A stretch of DNA of 64,000 bases from Thiobacillus sp. 63-78 (lineage in GTDB: Bacteria > Pseudomonadota > Gammaproteobacteria > Burkholderiales > Thiobacillaceae), in contig MKWM01000017.1 in the NCBI GenBank assembly GCA_001899765.1, positions 1 to 64,000 on the forward strand. Direction: 5' to 3'. Position numbers and translations under genes: made by a program. Shown piece after piece: positions 26,643 to 34,928 of this stretch. The notes below the pieces were generated by a model. The model ran no database searches. It saw only the letters and a list, made by a program, of their open reading frames with translations, and was not told where the DNA came from. Positions within the stretch are counted from its first letter, which is position 1. The number at the start of each line of letters is the position of its first letter.

Positions 26643-28775
26643 TTACGCCGCCAGACGCGATAAGTCCGCAACCCGGTTCATGGTCCGGTGCAACTGGTTC
26701 AGCAGCGCCAGCCGGTTGGCTTTCAGCGCGGGATCGTCGGCGTTGACCATGACGGTGTCGAAGAAGGCATCGACCGGGGCTTTCAGCGCGGCGAGCGCCT
26801 GCAGCGAGGCAGTGTAATCGCCGGCGTCGAAGTCCGCATCGGCCTGCGGGGCGATGTCACCGAGCGCGGCGAACAGGGCTTTTTCCGCGTCCTCGACGAA
26901 GCGCGCCGGGTCGGCTCGCTCGCCCACCTCGCCCTCGGCCTTCTTGAGGATGTTGCCGACGCGCTTGTTGGCGGCGGCGAGTGCGGGCGCTTCGGCGAGC
27001 GTGGCGAATTGATGGACTGCCGCAAGCCGTTTGGCGACGTCCACCAGCCGCGCGGGGCGCAGGGCAAGCACAGCGTCGACCGACTGCGCCGATGCGCCAC
27101 CGTCGCGCAAGCTGTTGGCGAGACGGTCGTAGATGAACCTGCTTTCCAGTTCATCCATCACGATCTGCTTCTTGAATGCTGCGATACCCGCAAAGCTGGC
27201 CGCAGCCACATCGATCAGATCGGGCAAGTTCAGCGGCAGGCTTTTCTCGGTCAACATGCGAACCACGCCCAGCGCATGCCGACGCAGCGCAAACGGGTCC
27301 TTGTCGCCGGTCGGCTTCTCGCCGATGCCGAAGAGGCCCACCAGCGTCTCCAGCTTGTCGGCCAGCGCCACGACGACGCCCACATCGTTGCGCGGCAAGG
27401 TGTCGCCGGCGAACTTCGGCTTGTAGTGGTCCTCGATGGCGTCGGCAATCTCGGCGGGCAAGCCGTCGTGCAACGCATAGTAGCGGCCCATGATGCCCTG
27501 CAGCTCGGGAAATTCGCCGATCATCTCGGTCAGAAGGTCGGCCTTGGCGAGTACCGCCGCGCGTTCGGCGGCGACAGCGAGCGCTTCGTTGCCCAGCATC
27601 GTGCCGATGGCGCGCGCGATGGCGGCGACACGTTCGACCCGCTCGCCCTGGCTGCCCAGCTTGTTGTGATACACCACCCTCGCCAGTCCCGGCACGCGCG
27701 ATTCCAGTGTCTTCCTGCGATCCTGGTCGAAGAAGAACTTGGCATCGGCGAGACGCGGACGGACCACGCGCTCGTTGCCCCCGACCACCGCCGACGCATC
27801 GGCTGGCGCGATATTGGAGACGATAAGGAACTGGTGGGTGAGCCTGCCTGCCGCGTCCAGCAGCGGGAAGTATTTCTGGTTCGCCTTCATGGTGAGGATC
27901 AGGCATTCCTGCGGCACGTCGAGGAAGGCCTCCTCGAATTTGCCAACAAGCACGTTGGGGCGCTCGACCAGCGCGGTGACTTCGTCCAGCAGCGCGTCGT
28001 CTTCGACCGGCGTAAGGCCCAGCGGCGCAGCGGCGGCCTGCAACTGGCGGACGATCTCGGCGCGGCGTTCGGCAAAACTCGCGATCACGGCGCCCTCGTC
28101 CCGCAATTGGGCGGCGTAGCTGTCCGCACTCTGAATCGACACCGGGCTGACGCGCGCCTCGAAGCGATGGCCCTGTGTCTCGCGCCCCGCCGCAAGGCCC
28201 AGCACCGAGACCGGCACAACCTCGGTGCCGTGCAGCGCGACGAGGCCGTGTACCGGGCGCACGAAGTTGACGCTGCTCCAGCCGTCGGCCAACTGGTAGG
28301 TCATCATCTTGGGAATCGGCAGCTTTGTGAGCGCATCCCCAATAGCTTTCTGCAAACCACCTTGAAGGCCCATACCGGGTATCTGGATTTCGAGGAACAG
28401 CGCTTCAGTCTTACCGTCAGAGGCTATCGTTAAGCTGTCAACGAAATCTTCACCGAAGCCAAAGGAAGCTAGTTTTTTCAGCAATGCTGGTGTGACCTGA
28501 CCGTTGGCGTCGTGCCCGACGCTAACCGGCATCAATTTCTGCGATATCCACTTGGTTTTGGCTTGCTCGACCACATCAGTGATGTATACCGCCAATCGGC
28601 GTGGCGAAGCGAAATTTGTCACTACCGCATCCGCCTCGGCCAGCCCTTGCGCGACCAGGCTTTCGGCAAGTACGGATGCGAAGGCCTCGCCCAGCTTCTT
28701 CAGCGCCTTGGGCGGCAGTTCTTCGACGAACAGTTCAACCAGCAGATTCGCTGTATTCACCCTATCCCGGCTCAT
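26643..28775 (-). CDS. glyS: Glycyl-tRNA synthetase, beta subunit
   Basis: Tetrameric class IIc glycyl-tRNA synthetase subunit that binds tRNA, 710 residues, from the ATG at 28775 that overlaps the glyQ stop (ATGA). It starts [19 protein letters not shown], the standard GlyS N-terminus, with [20 protein letters not shown] and the HD-like region in the middle and an anticodon-binding-like DALR domain at the C-terminus (about residues 600-700). Length matches E. coli GlyS (689). Translational coupling to glyQ fits the 2:2 subunit ratio. Confidence 0.96.
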   Translation of the reverse strand: MSRDRVNTANLLVELFVEELPPKALKKLGEAFASVLAESLVAQGLAEADAVVTNFASPRRLAVYITDVVEQAKTKWISQKLMPVSVGHDANGQVTPALLKKLASFGFGEDFVDSLTIASDGKTEALFLEIQIPGMGLQGGLQKAIGDALTKLPIPKMMTYQLADGWSSVNFVRPVHGLVALHGTEVVPVSVLGLAAGRETQGHRFEARVSPVSIQSADSYAAQLRDEGAVIASFAERRAEIVRQLQAAAAPLGLTPVEDDALLDEVTALVERPNVLVGKFEEAFLDVPQECLILTMKANQKYFPLLDAAGRLTHQFLIVSNIAPADASAVVGGNERVVRPRLADAKFFFDQDRRKTLESRVPGLARVVYHNKLGSQGERVERVAAIARAIGTMLGNEALAVAAERAAVLAKADLLTEMIGEFPELQGIMGRYYALHDGLPAEIADAIEDHYKPKFAGDTLPRNDVGVVVALADKLETLVGLFGIGEKPTGDKDPFALRRHALGVVRMLTEKSLPLNLPDLIDVAAASFAGIAAFKKQIVMDELESRFIYDRLANSLRDGGASAQSVDAVLALRPARLVDVAKRLAAVHQFATLAEAPALAAANKRVGNILKKAEGEVGERADPARFVEDAEKALFAALGDIAPQADADFDAGDYTASLQALAALKAPVDAFFDTVMVNADDPALKANRLALLNQLHRTMNRVADLSRLAA

Positions 28776-29695
28776 GCCGCCGCCTTCTTGTCGAGTTGTG
28801 CAATGACTTCGTCCGCCCATGCCCTGGGCGCCATCGGAAAGCCCAGCCGCGCGCGGCTGTCGAGGTAGCTCTTCGCCACGCCGCGCGCGAGATTGCGGAT
28901 ACGCCCGATATAGGCGGCGCGCTCGGTCACCGAGATCGCGCCGCGCGCGTCGAGCAGGTTGAAGGTGTGCGCGGCTTTCAGCACCTGCTCGTAGGCCGGC
29001 AGCGCGAGCTGCGCCGCCATCAGTTCCTGCGCCTTTTTTTCGTGCGCGCCAAACGCGGTCAACAGGAAATCGACGTCGCTGTACTCGAAGTTGTAGGTCG
29101 ACTGCTCGACTTCGTTCTGGTGGTAGACGTCGCGGTAAGTCAGCCCTTCGGTCCAGACCAGGTCGAACACGCTTTCCACGCCCTGCAGATACATCGCCAG
29201 CCGCTCCAGCCCGTAGGTGATTTCACCGGTGATCGGCTTGCAGTCGATGCCGCCAACCTGCTGGAAATAGGTGAACTGGGTGACTTCCATGCCGTTCAGC
29301 CACACCTCCCAGCCCAGCCCCCAGGCGCCGAGCGTGGGGTTCTCCCAGTCGTCCTCGACGAAGCGCACGTCGTTCTGCTTCAGATCGAAACCCAGCGCTT
29401 CGAGCGAGCCGAGATAGAGTTCCAGAATGTCCGCCGGCGCCGGCTTCAGCACCACCTGGAACTGGTAGTAATGCTGCAGCCGGTTCGGGTTGTCGCCGTA
29501 GCGGCCATCCTTGGGTCGGCGCGAGGGCTGCACGTAGGCGGCCTTCCACGGCTCGGGCCCGAGCGCGCGCAGGAAGGTCGCGGTATGCGACGTGCCGGCG
29601 CCGACTTCCATGTCGTAGGGCTGCAGCAGCGCGCAACCGCGCTCGGCCCAGTAACGCTGCAGGGTGAGGATGATGTCCTGAAAGGTGGGTTTCAC
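28772..29695 (-). CDS. glyQ: Glycyl-tRNA synthetase, alpha subunit
   Basis: Catalytic subunit that activates glycine and charges tRNA-Gly, 307 residues. It begins [20 protein letters not shown] and contains the conserved block [20 protein letters not shown] and [20 protein letters not shown]. The length equals that of E. coli GlyQ (303) closely. It is the first gene of glyQ-glyS-gmhB-plsC, a unit also seen in other Betaproteobacteria. Upstream lies a 211-bp gap with two repeat-derived hairpins. Confidence 0.96.
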   Translation of the reverse strand: MKPTFQDIILTLQRYWAERGCALLQPYDMEVGAGTSHTATFLRALGPEPWKAAYVQPSRRPKDGRYGDNPNRLQHYYQFQVVLKPAPADILELYLGSLEALGFDLKQNDVRFVEDDWENPTLGAWGLGWEVWLNGMEVTQFTYFQQVGGIDCKPITGEITYGLERLAMYLQGVESVFDLVWTEGLTYRDVYHQNEVEQSTYNFEYSDVDFLLTAFGAHEKKAQELMAAQLALPAYEQVLKAAHTFNLLDARGAISVTERAAYIGRIRNLARGVAKSYLDSRARLGFPMAPRAWADEVIAQLDKKAAA

Positions 29696-29787
29696 GGGGA
29701 ATAAACGGCTTTTCGGGAAAGGCGTGATTTTAGCGTGGTTGGGATTGGTTTCGTTGTTGGTTGTAGTCGGGAATGGTGCCTGGCTGT

Positions 29788-29822
29788 TGACCGTTGGCCG
29801 GGCAACCCCCGGCCAACGGTCA
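29788..29822. repeat. Hairpin repeat downstream of the ABC-F gene
   Basis: A perfect 15-bp inverted repeat, TGACCGTTGGCCGGG at 29788-29802 and CCCGGCCAACGGTCA at 29808-29822, with a 5-bp loop. Its right half and flank (29797-29850) match 14779-14833, the end of the composite element before amgK. On the minus strand it is downstream of the ABC-F gene and upstream of glyQ, so it may stop transcription, although no run of T follows. Confidence 0.65.
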
Positions 29823-29857
29823 GCAGTTCCGCGAACACCTCCACTACAGCGAACAGG

Positions 29858-29883
29858 CCCTTCGACAAGCTCAGGGCGAACGG
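29858..29883. repeat. Dispersed palindromic repeat (CCCTTCGACAAGCTCAGGGC type)
   Basis: The sequence CCCTTCGACAAGCTCAGGGC followed by GAACGG is one I recognise as a very common intergenic repeat of many proteobacterial genomes. It is a short imperfect palindrome around CCCT and AGGG. It sits between the glyQ start and the ABC-F stop, next to the larger hairpin. Its role is not established. Confidence 0.6.
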
Positions 29884-29906
29884 TGATGAAGAACGAGGGC
29901 TATGCC

Positions 29907-31856
29907 CTAAGCGCCTGCCGCCTCCAGCGCCTCGATCTCCCCCGACACCTCCAGCCACTCCCCTTCTTCTATCGCCAGCTCGTCAACAATGTGCTGCAGC
30001 TGCTTGCCGGTTTCGGTGATTTCATCGACTGACAGCGTTCCACCCAGACGCGCCTCGAACGCCGCCTTTTCCGCGTGCAGCGCCGCCATGCTTTGGTCGA
30101 GCTTTCCCAGTTTCTGCCTCAACGACTTGATCCTGCCCGACGACGCCGGCTTCTTCGCCGCCGCCGGCGCAATTTCCGCCTTGGGCGGTTCCGCCGCCTT
30201 GCCGGCGTCCTTCAGGCTTTCGCGCACGCGCTTCGCCTCGTCCAGCAGATAGCGCTGGTAATCATCGAGATCGCCGTCGAACGGCTCGACGCCGCCGCGC
30301 GTGACCAGCCAGAACTCGTCGCACACCGAACGCAGCAGGGCGCGATCGTGGCTGACCAGCATGACGGTGCCTTCGAATTCGTTCAAGGCCATCGCCAGCG
30401 CCTCGCGCGTGGCGAGATCGAGGTGGTTGGTCGGTTCGTCCAGCAACAGCAAATTCGGCCGCTGCCACACGATCATGCACAGCACCAGCCGCGCCTTCTC
30501 GCCGCCGCTCATGGTGCCGACCGCCTGCTTGACCATGTCGCCGCTGAAGTTGAAGGTGCCGAGGAAGTTGCGCAGATCCTGCTCGCGGCTGCTGAACTGG
30601 CCGGCGCCGCCATTCGCAATCGTGTCGCGGGCGAGGCGGATCATGTGTTCCAGCGGGGTATCCAGGGGGCGCAGCACGTCGAGTTCCTGCTGCGCGAAAT
30701 AGCCGATGTTCAGGCCCTTGCCCTCGGTCACGGCGCCGGCGGCGACCGCGAGGTCGCGCGCGATGGTCTTCACCAGCGTCGACTTGCCCTGGCCGTTGGC
30801 GCCGAGGATGCCGATGCGCTGGCCGGCGAACACCGACTTGCTGACGTGGCGCACGATCACCGTCGGCTCGCCCGCGCCGTCCGCCGGCGGGTAGCCGAAG
30901 CTGGCGTCGTCGATCGTCAGCATCGGGTTGGGCAGGTTCTGCGGCTCCTTGAATTCGAAGCTGAAGTCCGCGTTCGCCAGCATCGGCGCCAGTTTTTCCA
31001 TGCGGTCGAGCGCCTTGACCCGGCTTTGCGCCTGTTTGGCCTTGCTCGCCTTGGCCTTGAAGCGGTCGATGAAGGCCTGCAGGTGGGCGATCTTGTCCTG
31101 CTGGCGGGCGAACGCCGCCTGCTGCAGCGCCATCTGCTCGGCGCGCATGTCCTCGAAGCTGCTGTAGTGGCCGCCGTAGCGCGTCAACTGGCCATTCTCG
31201 ATGTGAAGGGTGACGCGGGTCACGGCGTCGAGAAATTCGCGGTCGTGGCTGATCACGAGCATGGTGCCGGGGTATTTTTTCAGCCAGGCCTCCAGCCACA
31301 CCAATGCGTCGAGATCGAGGTGGTTGGTCGGTTCGTCGAGCAGCAAGAGGTCGGACGGGCACATCAGCGCGCGCGCCAACTGTAGTCTCATGCGCCAGCC
31401 GCCGGAAAAGCTGTTGACCGGCCGATCCAGTTCGCGCACCTGGAAGCCGAGGCCGAGAATCAAGGCCTGCGCGCGCGACTGCGCGTCGTGGGCGCCGGCG
31501 TCGTGCAGCGCCATGTAAGCGTGCGCCATGCGCTCGCCGTCGTCGCTCGCTTCGGCGGCAGCGACCTCGGCCTGCGCTTCGGCCAATTGAGTGTCGCCGG
31601 CGATGACGAAGTCGGTCGCGGATTCGCGCGTCTCCGGCATGTCCTGCGCCACCTGCGCCATGCGCCACTGCGACGGCATCGAAAAGTCGCCGCGGTCCTC
31701 GTGCAGGCTGCCGTTCAATAGCGCGAACAGGCTGGATTTGCCGGCGCCGTTGCGGCCGACCAGGCCGACCTTTTCGCCGGGGTTGATCGATACCGACGCG
31801 TTGTCGAGCAGGACCTTGGCGCTACGCCTGAGGCTGAGATTCTTGAGGATGATCAT
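29907..31856 (-). CDS. ABC-F family ATPase, YheS/Uup type
   Basis: Soluble protein with two ABC ATPase domains and no membrane part, 649 residues, of the ribosome-associated ABC-F group. I chose the ATG at 31856 (MIILKNLSLRRSAKVLLDN), which matches family N-termini. Walker A motifs are GLVGRNGAGKSSL (about residue 33) and GILGANGQGKSTLVKTI (about 345); signatures SFSGGWRMRL and MSGGEKARLVL; Walker B LLLLDEPTNHLD twice. The linker between domains is rich in Lys and Ala (P-site tRNA-interaction motif region), and the C-terminus has a predicted coiled coil (IKSLRQKLGKLDQSMAALHA). YheS-like length favours that subgroup. Confidence 0.88.
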   Translation of the reverse strand: MIILKNLSLRRSAKVLLDNASVSINPGEKVGLVGRNGAGKSSLFALLNGSLHEDRGDFSMPSQWRMAQVAQDMPETRESATDFVIAGDTQLAEAQAEVAAAEASDDGERMAHAYMALHDAGAHDAQSRAQALILGLGFQVRELDRPVNSFSGGWRMRLQLARALMCPSDLLLLDEPTNHLDLDALVWLEAWLKKYPGTMLVISHDREFLDAVTRVTLHIENGQLTRYGGHYSSFEDMRAEQMALQQAAFARQQDKIAHLQAFIDRFKAKASKAKQAQSRVKALDRMEKLAPMLANADFSFEFKEPQNLPNPMLTIDDASFGYPPADGAGEPTVIVRHVSKSVFAGQRIGILGANGQGKSTLVKTIARDLAVAAGAVTEGKGLNIGYFAQQELDVLRPLDTPLEHMIRLARDTIANGGAGQFSSREQDLRNFLGTFNFSGDMVKQAVGTMSGGEKARLVLCMIVWQRPNLLLLDEPTNHLDLATREALAMALNEFEGTVMLVSHDRALLRSVCDEFWLVTRGGVEPFDGDLDDYQRYLLDEAKRVRESLKDAGKAAEPPKAEIAPAAAKKPASSGRIKSLRQKLGKLDQSMAALHAEKAAFEARLGGTLSVDEITETGKQLQHIVDELAIEEGEWLEVSGEIEALEAAGA

Positions 31857-31937
31857 GCAGACGATGCGGCGCGCCGAAACGCCCCGCCCAAACCGAAAGC
31901 CGGATTCTACCTTGCCGCCCCGATTCGCCCGGCCGGC

Positions 31938-31985
31938 GTGTCGACTGTTTAACGCTTCGACACGGGATGACGGTTTTCCGTCATC
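31938..31985. promoter_or_regulatory. Two dyads, possible enhancer for the sigma-54 promoter
   Basis: GTGTCGA (31938-31944) pairs with TCGACAC (31957-31963), and directly beside it GATGACGG (31966-31973) pairs with CCGTCATC (31978-31985). Both dyads are perfect. They lie about 120-165 bp upstream of the expected start of the sigma-54 transcript, where binding sites of bacterial enhancer-binding proteins are usually found. That role is inferred from position and symmetry only. Confidence 0.4.
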
Positions 31986-32077
31986 TCCCGCCATGGCTTG
32001 AATCTGCACGCCAAGCCGGGCCCACACATCCATTTGTTTTGTTTATATTTTTTTCGCCATGGGCTGTGCTGTCCAGA

Positions 32078-32093
32078 TGGCACAGGCATTGCA
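32078..32093 (+). promoter_or_regulatory. Sigma-54 (RpoN) -24/-12 promoter
   Basis: TGGCACAGGCATTGCA fits the consensus TGGCACRNNNNTTGCW at every defined position. Transcription should begin near 32104, 26 bp before the ATG of the first small ORF, with AAGGAG at 32118-32123 in the leader. An A/T-rich tract at about 32032-32055 lies between the promoter and the upstream dyads and could bind IHF. No rpoN or enhancer-binding-protein gene is in the window. Confidence 0.8.
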
Positions 32094-32129
32094 GGTATTC
32101 AGGCAAGCAAGCCAACCAAGGAGCACATC

Positions 32130-32282
32130 ATGAAACTGCAATTCGGCAAAAACCAACTGGTTCTCGAACTCAGCTCCTCGCCCTTTGCCTGGTTTTACGG
32201 CCAGACCGAACGCATGAGTCTCACCAGCCTGTCGCTGCTGTTCGTGCAATTCTCGCTGTTTGCCCGTCAGCCAGCCGCCTGA
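32130..32282 (+). CDS. Small protein A of a tandem sigma-54-driven pair
   Basis: A 50-residue protein that I do not recognise. Support for it being real: perfect AAGGAG six bases before the ATG, a consensus sigma-54 promoter just upstream, and a neighbour encoding a related product. Residues 10-45 hold the shared pattern (LELSSSPFAWFYG, then RMSLTSLSLLFVQF). The segment from about residue 29 to 45 is hydrophobic and could form a short membrane or amphipathic helix. There is no signal peptide and no cysteine. The stop codon overlaps the ATG of the next ORF (TGATG). Confidence 0.7.
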   Translation: MKLQFGKNQLVLELSSSPFAWFYGQTERMSLTSLSLLFVQFSLFARQPAA

Positions 32283-32437
32283 TGCAAGTCGGCCGAGCCA
32301 CCAGCGTGAGTTTCAATCTGTCTCGTTCACCGCTGGGATTCTTTAGCGGCAGCACCTGTCGCATGTCGATGTTCAGCCTGACGCTGCTGTTCGTCGAATT
32401 CCGGGTGCTGCGACGCACGGCCGCGCACTGCGCGTGA
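32282..32437 (+). CDS. Small protein B, paralogue of small protein A
   Basis: A 51-residue protein starting at the TGATG overlap with the previous ORF, so probably translated by coupling. It aligns without gaps to small protein A over about 38 residues with 18 identities, including L-S-x-S-P, F-x-G-x-T-x-RMS, SL-x-LLFV-x-F and a final R. It differs by carrying two cysteines (STCRMS and AHCA) and a more basic tail (RVLRRTAAHCA). It ends 4 bp from the convergent end of the histidine kinase gene. No function can be assigned. Confidence 0.65.
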   Translation: MQVGRATSVSFNLSRSPLGFFSGSTCRMSMFSLTLLFVEFRVLRRTAAHCA

Positions 32438-32441
32438 CCGC

Positions 32442-33728
32442 TTAACGAAGAATTTCCAGTATCGCCTCCAGCCCGCCTTGCGGGCGGTTGCGCAACACCA
32501 CTTTCAAACCGTTCGTTTCCGCCAGTTGGCGCACGATCGCCAGCCCCAGCCCGGTTCCACCGGTCGCCTGCGAACGCGACGTTTCCAGCCGATAGAACGG
32601 CCTGAACACTTTTTCCAGTTGATCGTCCGGAATCCCGGCACCGCGATCGCGCACGATCACCCGCGCCAGCGTATCCGCGCACTCCAGAACCAGATCGACG
32701 GGCGTGCCGCCGCCGTAGCGCTGCGCATTCTGGATCAGGTTCGACACGATTTGCCGCACCGCCAGTCGACTGGTCTCGATCATGCATGGCGCGGCGCCTG
32801 GCCACGGCAGGCCCGCATCGACCGCCGCCTCCTCCAGCAGCTGTGCCAGGTCGAAACGCGCCCGGCCTTCCGTCTGGGTGGTACGTGCCAACTCCATATA
32901 CCCGATGATCAGCTTGTTCATGTCGGCCAGATCCGCGACGGCCCGGTCGATGCGCGCCGGGCTGGGGGCGTCGCGCAGCATTTCCAGATTGAGCTGCAGG
33001 CGTGTCATGGGCGTGCGGAGATCATGCGAGATGCCCGCCAGCAAGGTCGTGCGGTTGTCCAGCAACGCACGGACCTCGGCCGCCATGGTATTGAAGCGAC
33101 GCGCCAGTTCTGCCAGCTCGGCGGGACCGGTTTCCGGCAAGGGCTCCGGGAGTTCGCCTGCGCCGACCTGGCCGGCCGCGTCCGCTGCGCGCGCCAGCGG
33201 TACCGTGATGCGGCGTACCAGAAACAGGGCCGTCAGCAGACTGAGGAACGTGCCCAGAGCAATCACCGCAATCGCCGCCAGCGGCGGCTTGACGGCGTAG
33301 CGGCGCGGAAAAAAGCCGACATGCAGGTCGTGGCCGCCGACCGGAATGTCCAGCCAGGCGGCGACCGTTCCGGGCACCCCGCGCAAGACCACATTGTCCC
33401 CTACGCGCCTGCTCAACGCGGCCTCGATCTGGGGGCGAAAGGCAAAGCGCGGTGCGTCGGCCGTGGCGCCGATGTCGACCGTGGTCAGGCGCAAACCATG
33501 GCGACGCGCCAGCTCGCGCTCGAATGCCGCACGCGTCGGCGGCGGCAGTTCCACCCAGGTTTGCGCCGACAGCACGATCAGGCCCGCCAGATCGTCGGCC
33601 GAGCGTTCCGCCACCGGCACGATCAGCGTGCGATACACCACCCAGAATGCGGCCGCCTGAAACACGATGAACGCCAGCGCCAGGGTCAGCGCGGTGCGGG
33701 CGAACAGCGAGCGGGGAAAGAACTTCAC
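32442..33728 (-). CDS. envZ: Sensor histidine kinase, EnvZ-like
   Basis: Inner-membrane sensor kinase of an OmpR-type two-component system, 428 residues. Two membrane helices (about 12-34 and 149-171) flank a periplasmic domain of some 115 residues; a HAMP domain follows (RRITVPLARAADAAGQVGAG). The phosphorylated histidine is His235 in AGISHDLRTPMTRLQ, identical in style to EnvZ. ATP-binding boxes are NLIQNAQRYGGG (N), RDRGAGIPDDQL (G1) and GTGLGLAIVRQ (G2). It overlaps ompR by 4 bp. The stimulus is unknown; envelope or osmotic stress is the family expectation. Confidence 0.87.
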   Translation of the reverse strand: MKFFPRSLFARTALTLALAFIVFQAAAFWVVYRTLIVPVAERSADDLAGLIVLSAQTWVELPPPTRAAFERELARRHGLRLTTVDIGATADAPRFAFRPQIEAALSRRVGDNVVLRGVPGTVAAWLDIPVGGHDLHVGFFPRRYAVKPPLAAIAVIALGTFLSLLTALFLVRRITVPLARAADAAGQVGAGELPEPLPETGPAELAELARRFNTMAAEVRALLDNRTTLLAGISHDLRTPMTRLQLNLEMLRDAPSPARIDRAVADLADMNKLIIGYMELARTTQTEGRARFDLAQLLEEAAVDAGLPWPGAAPCMIETSRLAVRQIVSNLIQNAQRYGGGTPVDLVLECADTLARVIVRDRGAGIPDDQLEKVFRPFYRLETSRSQATGGTGLGLAIVRQLAETNGLKVVLRNRPQGGLEAILEILR

Positions 33729-34438
33729 CCCTTGCCCTGCGGCACGAACAGGTAACCCTGTCCGCGCTGGGTGCGGATATAGGCGGGATTTGCCGGATCG
33801 TCCTCGATCTTCTTGCGCAGGCGATTCACCCGCACATCGATACTGCGGTCAAAGGGATCGCGTTCGAAACCCCGCAGCTGGTCCATCAGCCAGTCGCGTG
33901 ACAGCGCGCGGTTGGCATGGGTGACGAAGATTTCCAGCAGTTCGTATTCGCCGCCGGTCAGCGGGATTTCAGCGTCGCCGCGATGAAGGGTGCGGGCGTC
34001 GAGATTGACGCTGAACGGGCCGAAGCGCACCAGCCGGGCGGTTCCAGCCGTGACCGGTACGGTGACGTCATTCTGCCGCCGCAGTACCGCACGAATGCGG
34101 GCCAGCAGTTCGCGCGGATTGAACGGCTTGGGCAGATAGTCATCCGCGCCGATTTCAAGGCCGATGATGCGGTCGATGTCCTCGCCCCTGGCGGACAGCA
34201 TGATGATGGGGGGAAAGCCCGGCTGCGCGCGCAGCCGCCGCGCGATCGACAGGCCATCCTCGCCGGGCATCATCCAGTCGAGCACCAGCAGATCCGGCTG
34301 ACGGACGGCAAGCAAACGATCGAGCGCGGACGCATCTTCGGCCGTTTCGACCCGATAACCCTGGCTCGTCAGGTATTCGGCCACCAGTTCGCGGATGCCC
34401 GGATCGTCATCGGTCACATAAATGCTGTCTTTTTCCAT
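33725..34438 (-). CDS. ompR: Two-component response regulator, OmpR
   Basis: Response regulator of 237 residues: receiver domain with acidic pocket (TDDDPG) and phospho-acceptor Asp54 (VLDWMMPGEDGLSIARRLRA), then a winged-helix DNA-binding domain from about residue 135. The block DRIIGLEIGADDYLPKPFNP is nearly identical to E. coli OmpR, and the C-terminus also ends in FVP. I used the ATG at 34438 (MEKDSIYVTDD). It is divergent from three exported-protein genes, and two GTTACA repeats in the shared upstream region are candidate binding sites. Confidence 0.88.
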   Translation of the reverse strand: MEKDSIYVTDDDPGIRELVAEYLTSQGYRVETAEDASALDRLLAVRQPDLLVLDWMMPGEDGLSIARRLRAQPGFPPIIMLSARGEDIDRIIGLEIGADDYLPKPFNPRELLARIRAVLRRQNDVTVPVTAGTARLVRFGPFSVNLDARTLHRGDAEIPLTGGEYELLEIFVTHANRALSRDWLMDQLRGFERDPFDRSIDVRVNRLRKKIEDDPANPAYIRTQRGQGYLFVPQGKG

Positions 34439-34481
34439 GCGCAAACTATAGCAGCGGGCAGATGCCTGCATGACCCATCCG

Positions 34482-34497
34482 GTTACACACTGTTACA
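34482..34497. promoter_or_regulatory. Direct GTTACA repeats, candidate OmpR-family site
   Basis: GTTACA occurs at 34482-34487 and again at 34492-34497, a 10-bp period that places both half-sites on one DNA face, as for OmpR/PhoB-family regulators. It also resembles the RstA box (TACATNTNGTTACA) with two mismatches. It lies 44 bp before ompR and 94 bp before the first exported-protein gene, so it could control both directions. Confidence 0.45.
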
Positions 34498-34590
34498 AAA
34501 TCACGCTTGCACGAAACCGTGCGCTTACTTTCCTCAACCAGACTGCGAAGCGTGGAAGCGAAACAGTGCAACCACGGAATGGAGATCACG

Positions 34591-34875
34591 ATGACGACAC
34601 GACCTCACTGGATTTTTGGGCTTGCGGGACTGGGACTGGCCATGGCCACCCCGGTTCAGGCCGCACCGGATTATCGGGATGACGTGATGATCGTGGCCAA
34701 GCGGGACCGGGCCGATGAAGGCCGCCAGGATCGGCGCGACATCCGCCGGGACGAACGGCGCGACGTCCGGCCCAAAGAGGTTCGCGAGGAGCCGGAAGGC
34801 TATGGCTATGGCTATGAACGCCGACAGCAACGCCGGGTCGAGGACAACGACCGTCGTCCTCGCGACCGGCGCTAA
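34591..34875 (+). CDS. Small exported protein with Arg/Asp-rich low-complexity tail
   Basis: A 94-residue predicted periplasmic protein of unknown function. The ATG at 34591 is preceded by GGAG six bases upstream and gives a signal peptide of about 24 residues ending PVQA. The mature part is almost entirely charged, with repeated RRD/RRDER units (DRRDIRRDERRDVRPKE) and a YGYGYE patch, and is probably disordered. It is the first of three exported-protein genes divergent from ompR-envZ, with 53 bp to the next. Confidence 0.7.
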   Translation: MTTRPHWIFGLAGLGLAMATPVQAAPDYRDDVMIVAKRDRADEGRQDRRDIRRDERRDVRPKEVREEPEGYGYGYERRQQRRVEDNDRRPRDRR

Positions 34876-34928
34876 ACCCCTGCGGGGTATAGAACCCGCA
34901 TGAATTCACCGCAACAAGGAGCGCACGC

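Noticed and set aside
26688-28433. 581-codon open frame antisense to glyS
   Set aside because: GlyS is unmistakable; the antisense frame shows no family resemblance and no ribosome-binding site.
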